A stretch of 64,000 bases of DNA from Polytrichum commune (taxonomy: Eukaryota; Streptophyta; Polytrichopsida; Polytrichales; Polytrichaceae). Each line of letters opens with the position of its first letter. Positions within the stretch are counted from its first letter, which is position 1. The notes beneath the pieces are model-generated. The model was not told the DNA's origin, made no database searches, and saw nothing but the letters and a program-made list of their open reading frames with translations. This document shows positions 51,100 to 60,948 of this stretch, one piece after another. The stretch is from NCBI GenBank assembly GCA_950295325.1, contig OX485804.1, positions 248,001 to 312,000 of the forward strand, read 5' to 3'. Position numbers and translations under genes: made by a program.

Positions 51100-51860
51100 A
51101 AGAAGGGATCTTCCTCGAAATCCTTTGTTTTGGCTAAAGTACATACAAAAAAATCATACATGCAACCTACCTAACAGCAATCACAACTTCATAGGGAAGT
51201 ACTGATAATGAGTAATAAGACTTGATACCCCAATCATCATCCTGCAACTTCTTGTAGGTAAACTTGACTGATGCACATGAATCCTCCATGTGTAGAGATT
51301 TAGCTATCCTTTTCTTGCTGTTTCGGCGCCTCCATGACATCGAATCATAATCAATGTGGGCTGCAACGCCCTTTGACATCCATTTTCTGCAATTGCAATC
51401 ATGTGCATACAATCTACAATACCGACATCTAAGTTCCACAGGGAAGTAGCTGATAAGGAGTAACGAGATTCAAAACCATAACCATAAATTACCCTGCAAA
51501 TGCTTTAACTTCAATTTTTTAAATGTATGAGTTGCTTTCATGTCCACAAGAAGGGAAATCTTGAAATCATTCGCTGTGCACTGGATTTATCAATCATACA
51601 CAATCAAATAATGTGCATGCAATCTACATCTCCATCGTTAAGCTTCACAGGAAAGTACTGATTAAGGGCAATGCAATTGAAAACTCTAATCATCATTCAT
51701 CCAGCAACTTAACTTAGACCTGTGTATTGGCGTCCTCATGGAAGGATTTGACTACTTTCCTATTGCTATCTGGAGTTTCAAGGAGTAAAGAGATTCACAA
51801 CCCTAATCATCAATCATGCTTTGACTTGAACCTGTAGATCGGCGTCCTTGTCTGAAGCAT
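51100..51860. repeat. Diverged tandem repeats, unit ~130-240 bp, at the IF3 3' end
   Basis: About four units share 'CTTCACAGGGAAGTACTGAT' (near 51,187, 51,433, 51,642 and, weakly, 51,771), then 'AATCATCAT' and 'TGTGCATGCAATCTACA'. The last unit overlaps the final codons of IF3 ('GATCGGCGTCCTTGTCTGAA' versus 'TATTGGCGTCCTCATGGAAG' near 51,724). The 3' end of the gene itself therefore seems to have been duplicated outward. Divergence is substantial and unit borders are approximate. Confidence 0.6.
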
Positions 51861-52740
51861 GTGATGATTCAACCTCCTGTAGAGGTTTAACTGATTTCTT
51901 CTTAGTGCTCTTCTGCTGCTGCTCTTCCACGACAGGTCGAATCATAATCCATGCACGCATCCTCTCAATGCGTGGCCCATTTTCGACCTTCATCTCCGCC
52001 TGCAACAGGCTCATGGCCTTCTCAAGAAGCGGAACGCCAACCTCCTCACCCTTATCTTGTCCCTGGAACTGCACCACAACTTTCACCCTATGGCCTCGCA
52101 GCAGCAGCCGAGTCACAATGTCCGCCTTGAGCTCCAAATCCTTCTGCTCCGTGCGACTACTGAAGCGAACCTCCTTCAGATCATCCAACCGCCGTCTCTC
52201 CAGCTGCTTCTTCCGCAAATCCTTCTCCTGCCTCTTTACCTTGAACTTCTCCTTGCTGAAGTCCATGAGCTTGCACACTGGAGGGTCGGACTTGCCATCC
52301 ACTTCCACCAAATCCAGCCCTGCCTGCTGCGCTTTGTTGAGTGCCTCGAACCGAGTCAGAATTTCGTGGCCATCGGTTCCTACCAGCCGCACTGTCCTTG
52401 CTACAATTGCCCTGTTGATTCGTCTGTCACTCTTGTTGTTGTTCTCTCCCTCCCCACCTTTCCCTCCCTTGCTTCCCCCTTGTGATGGTGCTGCATACCC
52501 TCGCCATGACTGCAAAGCCCATGGTTGCCTCATCAACCCTATCTTGCTGTCTTCCCCACCCATAGACACCCGCCATGGCAGGTTCCATGTATGGTGATGT
52601 TCAACATTATTATTACATGAAAGTACTGATGTGTAATCTCTGACTCCCGCTGGAGATGAGGAAGTGGGTGTGTCTGAGATGGTGTTTTTGGTTAGCAAGA
52701 CCACCCTGTTGAGCAAGCGGTGCAAGGGCTTTTGCCTCAT
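51814..52740 (-). CDS. Translation initiation factor IF-3, probably mitochondrial, 308 aa
   Basis: An uninterrupted coding exon with ATG at 52,740 and stop at 51,814-51,816. Residues 1-100 are Arg/Ser-rich and variable, consistent with an organellar transit peptide. The IF3 N-domain spans about 105-185 ('RRINRAIVARTVRLV', 'NKAQQAGLDLVEVDG', 'DPPVCKLMDFSKEKFK') and the C-domain about 186-268 ('LKEVRFSSRTEQKDLELKAD', 'RLLLRGHRVKVVVQF', 'RMRAWIMIRP'). A Lys-rich extension ends the protein. IF3 binds the small ribosomal subunit and helps select the start codon; the text looks closer to plant mitochondrial than plastid IF3, but targeting is inferred. An upstream noncoding exon and intron are annotated separately. 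Confidence 0.92.
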   Translation of the reverse strand: MRQKPLHRLLNRVVLLTKNTISDTPTSSSPAGVRDYTSVLSCNNNVEHHHTWNLPWRVSMGGEDSKIGLMRQPWALQSWRGYAAPSQGGSKGGKGGEGENNNKSDRRINRAIVARTVRLVGTDGHEILTRFEALNKAQQAGLDLVEVDGKSDPPVCKLMDFSKEKFKVKRQEKDLRKKQLERRRLDDLKEVRFSSRTEQKDLELKADIVTRLLLRGHRVKVVVQFQGQDKGEEVGVPLLEKAMSLLQAEMKVENGPRIERMRAWIMIRPVVEEQQQKSTKKKSVKPLQEVESSHASDKDADLQVQVKA

Positions 52741-52845
52741 GTTGCTGTCTTGTGAGTGTTGTTGCTCACGTTTGTAGAGCTGCTTCCCTCCCTCGCCGGC
52801 TACACAGATGCTTTCGCTTCATGCTCAGTCGGAGTCCTGTGCTTC

Positions 52846-54040
52846 CTGAAAGAAAGCATGGACTCAATGTTAAGGATAGCTCCCAAATCCAAGAGTCACC
52901 AGGATAGTGGCGCAACTATCCAAACCACTGCCAGCCACTAGAACAGGGGTTCTCTCCTACTTGGCTCCTAAAAATTCAAGCTTGTGATAGAGAAACGCAA
53001 ATAAAATTGAAGATATAAACATCAGGTGTGCAAACAGAGGCCGCTGATTGAAGTGGATTCAAGCTCAATCAGTACTACTGTCTGACACCCTAACAGAGTC
53101 GAGGATATTGTTCTACTTGGGGGCAGCGCTTCGAATCCCTAACAAAGTGTACTGTGATGTGAAAAGCGCCGTTGTATGTCCTGAATTATTCCACTCAAGA
53201 GTTCCACCCTAAAAGTCACCAGGTTAACGACGCATTGTCTGTAACACTGTCATTCACTAGAAAAAGAGATCTCTGCGACTTGGCTCCCAAGAAATCGAGC
53301 TTCTGATATAAGAAAATGGAAATGCATTTGAAGATACTAACATCCGATGTGAAAACAGAGGCAATTAATCAAAGAGGTTTCAAGCTCCATCAGTACCTGC
53401 TGCCCAAAACCCTAACAGAGTCATGCAAGCATTTTTTCTTCTTGACCAGCGTATCAAAACCCTAACAGAGAGCACGGTGATGTGAAAACCTCCGAGGTAT
53501 ATCCTGAATTGTTGCTCTTTAAAGTACTCCCCTGGAGATCACTAGGACATTGACACAACTATCAAAAACACTGCCAATCACTAGAAAGAGGGATCTCTGC
53601 GACTTGGCTTCCGAGGATTCGAGCTTCTGATAGAGTAACGAAATTGCAATCGAAAATATGAACATCAGGTGCGTCACCCTTATGGAACAGGGGACAGCAA
53701 GAGCGGCAGATTGAAGAGGTTCCAAACTCCATCAGTGCTCAAAAACCCAAAACCCTACAGAGTCATGCATGCATTATTTTCTGCTTCAGCAGCGATTCAA
53801 AACCCTACGGTGATGTGAGAACCTCCGTGCTATGTCCTGAATAATTTCTCTGTAAGTACTACCCTGAAAATCACCAGGATAACGGCACATTCTCCAAAAC
53901 ACTGCCTTTCAAGTGAAAGTGGGATCTCTGCGACTTGGCTCTGATCGAAAGAATCGGAGCCTCTGATCGAATCCCAAAATGCAATTGAAAAGCGTACACA
54001 AAGTGAGGACCAGATCGAAATTGAGAGGGACAATACTTAC
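52846..54040 (-). other. Inferred 5'UTR intron of IF3 (1,195 bp), filled by tandem repeats
   Basis: On the minus strand a strong donor 'ATGCT|GTAAGTATTG' ends a noncoding exon at 54,041. A strong acceptor 'CTTTCTTTCAG|GAAGC' begins the exon at 52,845 that carries the IF3 ATG. The intervening sequence is mostly copies 1-3 and the start of copy 4 of the ~325-bp array. No transcript is available here to confirm it. Confidence 0.6.
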
Positions 54041-54355
54041 AGCATAATTGTGTCACTCCACTTCAATCGCCCATCCCACCGCTATTCCACAGAGATTCCC
54101 GCGCAAAGAAGCGAAGACACCCGCCTCCCTCTCTCCTGGCTCAACAAGTGAGAAACCCTAATGGCACAGGGCACAACAAAGGCAGCTGATTCAAGAGGTT
54201 TCAAGCCCCATCAATGGTACTTTGTACAACCCGAAACCATTGAGTCATGCATACATTCTTTTTCATTTCTTCTTGAGCAGCGATTTAAACCCTAATAGAG
54301 TGCACGGTGATGTGACAACCTCCGTGTTGTGTGTCCTGAATTGTTGCTCTCGAAT
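52894..54355. repeat. Four-copy tandem array upstream of IF3, unit ~320-332 bp (fourth copy ~488 bp)
   Basis: Copies start near 52,894, 53,214, 53,536 and 53,868 at the motif 'TCACYAGGAYA'. Each carries 'GATCTCTGCGACTTGGCT' or a variant, a 'GATTGAAGAGGTTTCAAGC' block, one or two 'AAACCCTAA'-like motifs and 'GGTGATGTGA..ACCTCCG...GTCCTGAAT'. Copy 4 has about 150 extra bases (about 54,000-54,145) that contain the presumed IF3 first exon and start region. Copies 1-3 lack this. Confidence 0.85.
54153..54161 (+). promoter_or_regulatory. Telo-box at the presumed IF3 transcription start region
   Basis: AAACCCTAA (TTAGGGTTT in the gene's sense) next to the first noncoding exon. Related motifs recur in every copy of the adjacent array, e.g. 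near 53,418, 53,457, 53,750 and 54,290. Confidence 0.4.
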
Positions 54356-55256
54356 GCAGCTTAGCCTCACTTACAACAGTGAATGCACAAGGAATGTGAT
54401 GGACATAGGAAAAGACCGGTAACCTACATAAAGTCATCCATTTATCCTTCCATCCGCAGTGATAGGTCCGCTTTGGGGCGGTTCGTGGTGATAGGCGCTA
54501 CTTACCCCAGTGGAATTCATTGATGTTGATAGGAACGATTGTTTCAAATGCTGAGTGTCAGAAAGTGTCTGATAAATCTGAAGCCAGCTGTAACAGTTTG
54601 AACTGTGAATCTCATTGCTTTATGTTTCGTTGAAGTCCATGTTGAAATCGAATCGTTCCGTCAATGTGCTGGATTTAGATATAGCTTGTGATTTACCTAG
54701 TGTCAATTAAGAACTGGTGTGCTGTTTGAGAATGATCCTTCAAGTGTTATGAGAATTTGTAACTGTTAAAGTTGTAAGAACTGTAAATGGAGGCATTTCA
54801 AGAACCCAAGAATCTAATTACAGCTCATCTAATGCATACATGTTACTAACGGAAAAAGTGGCTTTGTAAAGTCTCAATGTTTTTTGATGAATCTTGAACC
54901 AACCATAACATCTTGAAGCACAAATCTTTTAGGTTGCACTGAAGGTTATGAAAGAAGAATCAATTGGTGTATGTGTTGACTTGAGGTGTAATTTGTGAAT
55001 TCATGTCAACATAAATTTGGTTCATCGTTTCAACAAGTTCGGATAAGATTGATCCTTCAAGCTTTAGGAATTTGGAGCCGATCTTGCTCTCAATAGACCA
55101 AAGTTTAAACCCATCTGGTCTGAACATGCATCATAAAAAAAAACCGCTTTTTGTTTGTTGTCCCACCCATGGATTATTCCAATATATACTAACTCCCTTA
55201 CAAGGATTGACCTTCCGATGAAATTTTTTTTCTTGAAGAGTTTGGGAACGTCCTTT
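54356..55256. other. Intergenic DNA between IF3 promoter and EGF-like gene 3' end
   Basis: No gene seen. It must hold the IF3 distal promoter and the 3'UTR of the EGF-like gene. No clear poly(A) hexamer was assigned. Confidence 0.45.
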
Positions 55257-58200
55257 CTAATTAACAGAAAGCAAAGAAAGACCCAAGAATAATGTTGTGA
55301 CGACGCCGTAGAATCCACCACGATGCAGAGTGCACCGAGAATTTGCCACTGCACGATTTGCAATTTGTACTGAAATGGTCAGTGAAGCTATCACAAACTT
55401 AGTAGAACACCGCTTATTTCCATTATTGTGACTTGCCATTTAGGTTATAAAGGCTTTTGATGGTAGAAAGTTACACTCTATGTAAGAAGTTATAGCACTA
55501 TGTAGTTTGTTGTAGTCCACACTAATTGGAGTAAAGGGTACAACAACAAGTGTTTTCAGCTTGCTCATCATACTACTATTTACGAAAACTTTTAGATGCA
55601 ATGAGCTACACCATTGTGGAGATTGCATTGTTCATACTTCTCATCTTGGCAATAGAAAAAATTCCCATCAAAAGTATATTGAATTTGACACAGAAAGCCT
55701 TGTAGAGCGATGATATTCTATGTGGAGTAATAACTACTGTAGCCGTTTTGAGAGGAAAGGAAATTGTAATTCTTTTCGTGGAATTTCTTTTGGTGATTAT
55801 ACAGAGATCCTACCTGGACTTGATGGTGAACTTGGACCCTCAGAAGTTCCTGGACTGGGAACAGGCGCTTCCAGACCAGTTAGAATTAATCCCGGCTTTG
55901 TCGTACCTGCATTAGGTGCACTCGCAATTTGGGCTTGTGGCGTGCTCGGGGTCGATGGTTGCGGTAGCATTAAGTTTGGCAACGTGATTCCAAGATTCTG
56001 GCAGGCTCCTCCAATTTCACCTGCACACCACACACTCACTGGGTCTCAGAGGTGAATGCATTGGTATCGATAATCAACATAAATTATGGTGTCCAAAATC
56101 CACCCATGGGTATCAATATTGTAATACCAGTCATATGTTGATGATTGGTGGGTATGCCTAGGTGGGAGAGTCTTTGTATACCCGACTCATTATTTGGGTC
56201 AATGTCATTCTAACTCATTGATATTAGGACAATTTTACCTAAATATGAAGGTTCTTGAATGGTATATATATCTGAATGGTGTTGAAAACATCAGTACCGT
56301 CCCTGTTGATATAAAAAAGTGTGCAATCCTCACTATAGATACCCAAATGGGATTAAGAAAATACAACATCAGTCCAACACTGGTGTGTACTCGTTCCGCA
56401 CTTAATTTTGTTATTTCATAGGTTCGCACTATATTAACACAAATTATGTTCAATTGATATGTTTAAACTGCTTAAAAACATCACGGAAACCATATCTACA
56501 AATTTTGTACGAATTTTTTGATTCTGATATCACATGGATGAGTTCAATTAAAAGTCATGGAATCGCACTGATGATACAAAAAAAATTGCATGTATGTAGT
56601 GTTCACAGAATTCACACAGAAGTCTCATGGAGTTGGTTCTAATTTTGCACTATGGTACACAAAAACTTCATATGGCACATCCTCTAAGAAAGAAGCATAA
56701 TTTCGTTATCTAGGACATTTGAAACTGGTCGAGTACCATAGTCAATAGTCCATAAAATGTTTACCCATGGAGGGCAATTTGGTGCCACATAGAATTCTAT
56801 GAGGTCCCAACCAATGTGATAGCGACAAGTGGCAACTTGCTTCAGGGAAATAATGATTTTGTGTCCAACCAAATAGCTAGGTACGGCATCTCAAGATGTA
56901 TAGGACATAAGAACTCATGAGGTTGTGTGTAATGAAGTATGTGGTAGCCAATGCATTAGAGCTTGGTTACCATAAAACCTATGTATGTAAAGCCATGCAT
57001 TGAACCAAGTAATCCAGGCACACACATCACACATCCTAGTGGGAAAGGACAGAGGATGTACAATGTGGCATACAAAAGATGAAACTACAAATGGCAATTG
57101 GCCATGTCATGACATTAATTGAAATTTTTATAATGTGATTTCTGGTTTTTCTTTTTTTAAACATTTTAAACATAATATTCATACTCTGGAAGTTTCTGTT
57201 TTGTAGAAAGGCTCACATTCGTTGACACAGATGCCTGCAGGGAGACTGAAGATGTTTGCGTAGCCAGGGTCACACACACATTGGAATGAGGGCACCAGGT
57301 TGTCTGTTTCTACTACTTCACATTTTCCGTGCCCACATACCTCGGGCACCAAGCAAGCTGCAAATTAGATCAAATCCAAATCTCGTGTTAATCATACTTC
57401 AAATTTTGTTCCGAAATTGTTTACAACTTTCTGTGTCAACTTGTTCAAGTCAGCAGCAGACAATTTAATGCTAATTTCTTTCAGCATGATATATTGCAAG
57501 AGCTTTTAATTAAAGTTTGCACAGTGTTTCAACCATAGTGGAATTAATAAATCTCATCACAACCAAAACAAAAACCCAAGATGCTAAACAAACGTATTCT
57601 TGCAAATCCTGATTTTTTAATTTAATTTTTTAATTTTTAATTTTCTTGGGTGCAAATAAGCATCTCTGTGAGCTCATGAACCAAATGTAAGAATGTCCAT
57701 TAGATAATGTGAACTAGGTAGACCAGAAGTTGAAACCTACCATTTGGGTGAGCTGATATGATGGTGGGTGGAGCTGAGGCAGTGGGAGGGTGACCATTGC
57801 AATTCAAGTTTAATGTACCTATTCAAAATGGATATTTAAGCAAATTCTTTTTTAGTAACACCAAAAAGCCGCGCGAGTCCCCAATGTGGCACAAAGCTTA
57901 ACTGATATTTGTTAACTGGACATCAAATTTCTGCACAATTTCAATGTGGACACATTGGTTTAATGTTGTTGGTCATGTAGCTTAGTGGATAGGAGTATGT
58001 GGAAACGCTTACAATTAGGAATGTTGCAGGGAAGGGAGGGAATGATGAGGATCGGAATCAGGGATTGGAGAGTTGCCCAGCCTGGGTGGCATTCGCACTT
58101 ATAGGGAAACAACAGATTGCCAATGAAGTCATCGTTGTTGGGGATGCATGTGCCTTTCTGGCAATTTACTTTCGAACATGATGAGTTTGTATCAACTGCC

Positions 58201-58915
58201 ACAAAAGTTGGGGCAAGATAATCCAGCCTTAATAACAAACATGCGTAAGTCCTAACAATATATTTCCTCTCATCACCCCTTGTAATTGAAAATCCTTAGG
58301 TTGATACATAATATTGGGATCAAAATACAGTAATACTCCAGGTTTCTCAATTGCAACCAGAAACAACCGTTTACTGAGTGGTTTGTGATGCATCATTTAT
58401 GTGATAGGGCATGATGGCCCACACAGATTGAAAGTCGGGAAGTTAATCCAGCCCCCCAACAATATATGCAAGTCCTAATATCATATCCTCTCCCATCACC
58501 TCTCATAATCGAAACCATTTAGGTTTGTTCATGTTAAAGGAATCAACACACAATAATAATTTAGGTTTCTCAGTTATTATCAGAAACAACAAAAATAAAC
58601 ATTTACAATAGCACTTTATGTTGCATTTATGTGTTAGAGCACGATGGCACATGCAAATTGAAATTAAACAAGTACGATCACAAATATTAGGAATCTTGAT
58701 GTTTCAAAGTGACTCAGCAAAAGGAGGATGGTGATAAGTCACTGATTACTGATCAATTTATGTGTTGGTTGAGGTTTAGGGGTTTTGTAACTTTTCTACT
58801 TACTTGTAGAGAGCCACGGGATTGTGAGCTCCGACTCGTTGGTCGACTGGGAAATTGCAGGAACATGCAGAACCCACAAGAGCAATAGTGCTACAGAAAA
58901 CCAGAAGACCTTCAT
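55257..58915 (-). CDS. Secreted, GPI-anchored EGF-like cysteine-rich protein, ~277 aa in 6 exons
   Basis: Exons on the minus strand: 58,915-58,804; 58,195-58,013; 57,818-57,741; 57,357-57,217; 56,020-55,814; 55,369-55,257 (TAG). All borders are GT-AG with phase 1 joins and a total divisible by three. Residues 1-22 are a signal peptide ('MKVFWFSVALLLLWVL..'). Two EGF-like modules follow: 'CSKVNCQKGTC...YKCECHPGW' and 'CLVPEVCGHGKCE...FQCVCDPGY'. A Pro/Ser/Thr-rich stretch starts 'ACQNLGITLPN', and a hydrophobic C-terminus 'FYGVVTTLFLGLSLLSVN' looks like a GPI-attachment tail. This matches plant 'neurogenic locus notch-like' proteins such as Arabidopsis At4g14746/At1g70505, of unknown function at the cell surface. 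The last exon's acceptor has an in-frame alternative at 55,348. Confidence 0.8.
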
Positions 58916-60948
58916 TGTCACGGCTTCTTAAATGCTGGCCCAAGAACAGTTACAGAAAGAGTGTGAAGTATCTGGCAATGGGCTCCACTGAAGGTTTGTG
59001 AAGTACAAATAGTTTTTGTCAGTAAGAACAGGTTATAAGTATAATTATTGAAGAATTCCCCATACCATTTTCCAAGTTTCACATTGAGCTGATGATTTTG
59101 CAGATTGTGATAAGTGGAGTGTGAGAGTCCCCTACCCTACTCAAATAAGGTAATGGAACAATTAGCACGCATGTCTGTGCTCAAACAACCCCATGATGAC
59201 ATAATGCTCTTTTTGTGTTCTTGTGAGCAATTTTCGGGCTAAAAATAAGAACCAGTCTTAGTCTCCTCATTTGCACAGTTTCTAGACCTTAATGGCATGG
59301 GCATTACCTTTAATTTATACCCTAATCGATATGCTCCTCTTTCACCAAGATTGTTGCCACACCTTCAAGAGATGATCAATGAAATGGCCACTGATCACAA
59401 GATCACCCTATCAAAAAAGCAGAAAGCATGTCACTTACACGCAGCCAAATTTTTCTTTAAATATAGTTGAGTAATAAATTCCCCTAAAGCTGGATTGCTT
59501 GAGTCACAATTGCAATATCTAATGTCTACAAAGGTCGAAGTAAAATTTATGTTGCATTCTACATCTGCTAAATGTATGGGACAAGCCTTGGTAAAGAAAA
59601 ACACACACACACACACACACACATGCTTTTTTGTTGAAGTGCATCCCAAGATGTTGCATAGGTGGACTGGGGGATTCTCATGCACGAAACACACCAATAT
59701 CAATCCATTATGCAATGTAATACACCAATATCAATGCATTCCACAAGTAAGGACACCCTCAGGCTCCCACCCTTTGGAGCTACTTTATCTAAGAGTGCTC
59801 ACACACACACATACATACATAGGTAGAGAGGCCTTTTGGTGTAATTTGAATGTCTGTCTCGGCCAGATGCTATAACGACTTGCCATCAGTAGTTGTAAAG
59901 ATTTACTAGAAGACTTTCTTCTCTTGTATCAAAATCCAAACTGAACCTATTGACTTTGGATTGTGACAAAACTACAGTGGTGAGATAGCACAATCTTTAC
60001 AGGACTTTGAGATTATGGATCCTCCATAATTTACACATGTTACCGGCATGGAATACAAGATTGGGATGGAAAGAGATATGTTACCACTTGAAAGAACTCC
60101 ATGCAACTCTATGTGCAACACAAACTTCAATCCACTTATGGTCCAACACAAATTTCAAATGGGCACTCATGGTGCAAGTTGTTGCTTATAAGCTTGCCAC
60201 CTGACAGATCTGAGAGTATTTAGCAATTCCTCCCAGCAATGCAAAATTGGCTTGAGGATGCCTCCAAGCACATGCACTAGGTACAGTATTCCATCATATC
60301 ATTAGGCTTTCCAAACTGCTTGAGCTAAACATCTTCCCAATATGACTAACTATCATAGGTTTTTCCACAATCTGTTATCTCCCAAAAACCTCATACTACA
60401 CATGAAATTCTCCATTAACTTGTTCATTGCCATGTGTCATGTATGCAAACGTGTACTCTCCCTACAAATAAATGACCACCCTTTGTCCTTTCTGGTGATG
60501 ACAGATGCCACAGGACACATGTAAGTTACATACTGTCACTAATACCTTGTAGAAAGTTGCAAGGGTATCCCACAGTAAGATAGTTCTGATCTCTCTCCTG
60601 AAGATCTACACTGAGAGTATTAAGACAGGACTGAAAGCGGAGGCATTTCCACCAAAGAGCTGCCACTTGTCTTCCTCAGAGGTACCCTGAAAAAACTTCT
60701 TGTCAACTACAATAGCTTCTCAATCCACCTGTTCCCCAAACATGAACCTCTAAAATAAAAACATCCGACCCACTAATTCCCGATGTGATGGAGTTTGCTC
60801 ATAACTCCAACGTGTTGTAACCTCTTCATGTAAATTTCATAAATTAAATGGGTGTGATGATAATGCCCCTGTAGAATACCACTGCTTCTGCTATTCCTCC
60901 AACTACCATCTGCATTGAGTTAATTTTAACCATCAAAAATTTGATTGA
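58916..60948. other. Intergenic DNA with CA microsatellite and a doubtful copia trace
   Basis: (CA)n occurs at about 59,600-59,622 and again near 59,797-59,810. On the plus strand at 59,500-59,600 'LQYLMSTKVEVKFML' faintly resembles the copia RNase H block, but no other copia domain supports it. The EGF-like promoter should lie just right of 58,915. Confidence 0.35.

Noticed and set aside
51848-52597. 249-codon plus-strand open frame
   Set aside because: Antisense shadow of the IF3 coding exon; the minus strand has the real domain text.
57962-58012. tRNA-like D-arm text 'TAGCTTAGTGGATAGGAG'
   Set aside because: No matching anticodon stem, T-arm or acceptor pairing. It lies in an intron of the EGF-like gene next to a splice donor.
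59495-59875. Possible copia RNase H fragment
   Set aside because: Only a few residues fit the pattern, and no integrase, RT or LTR accompanies it.
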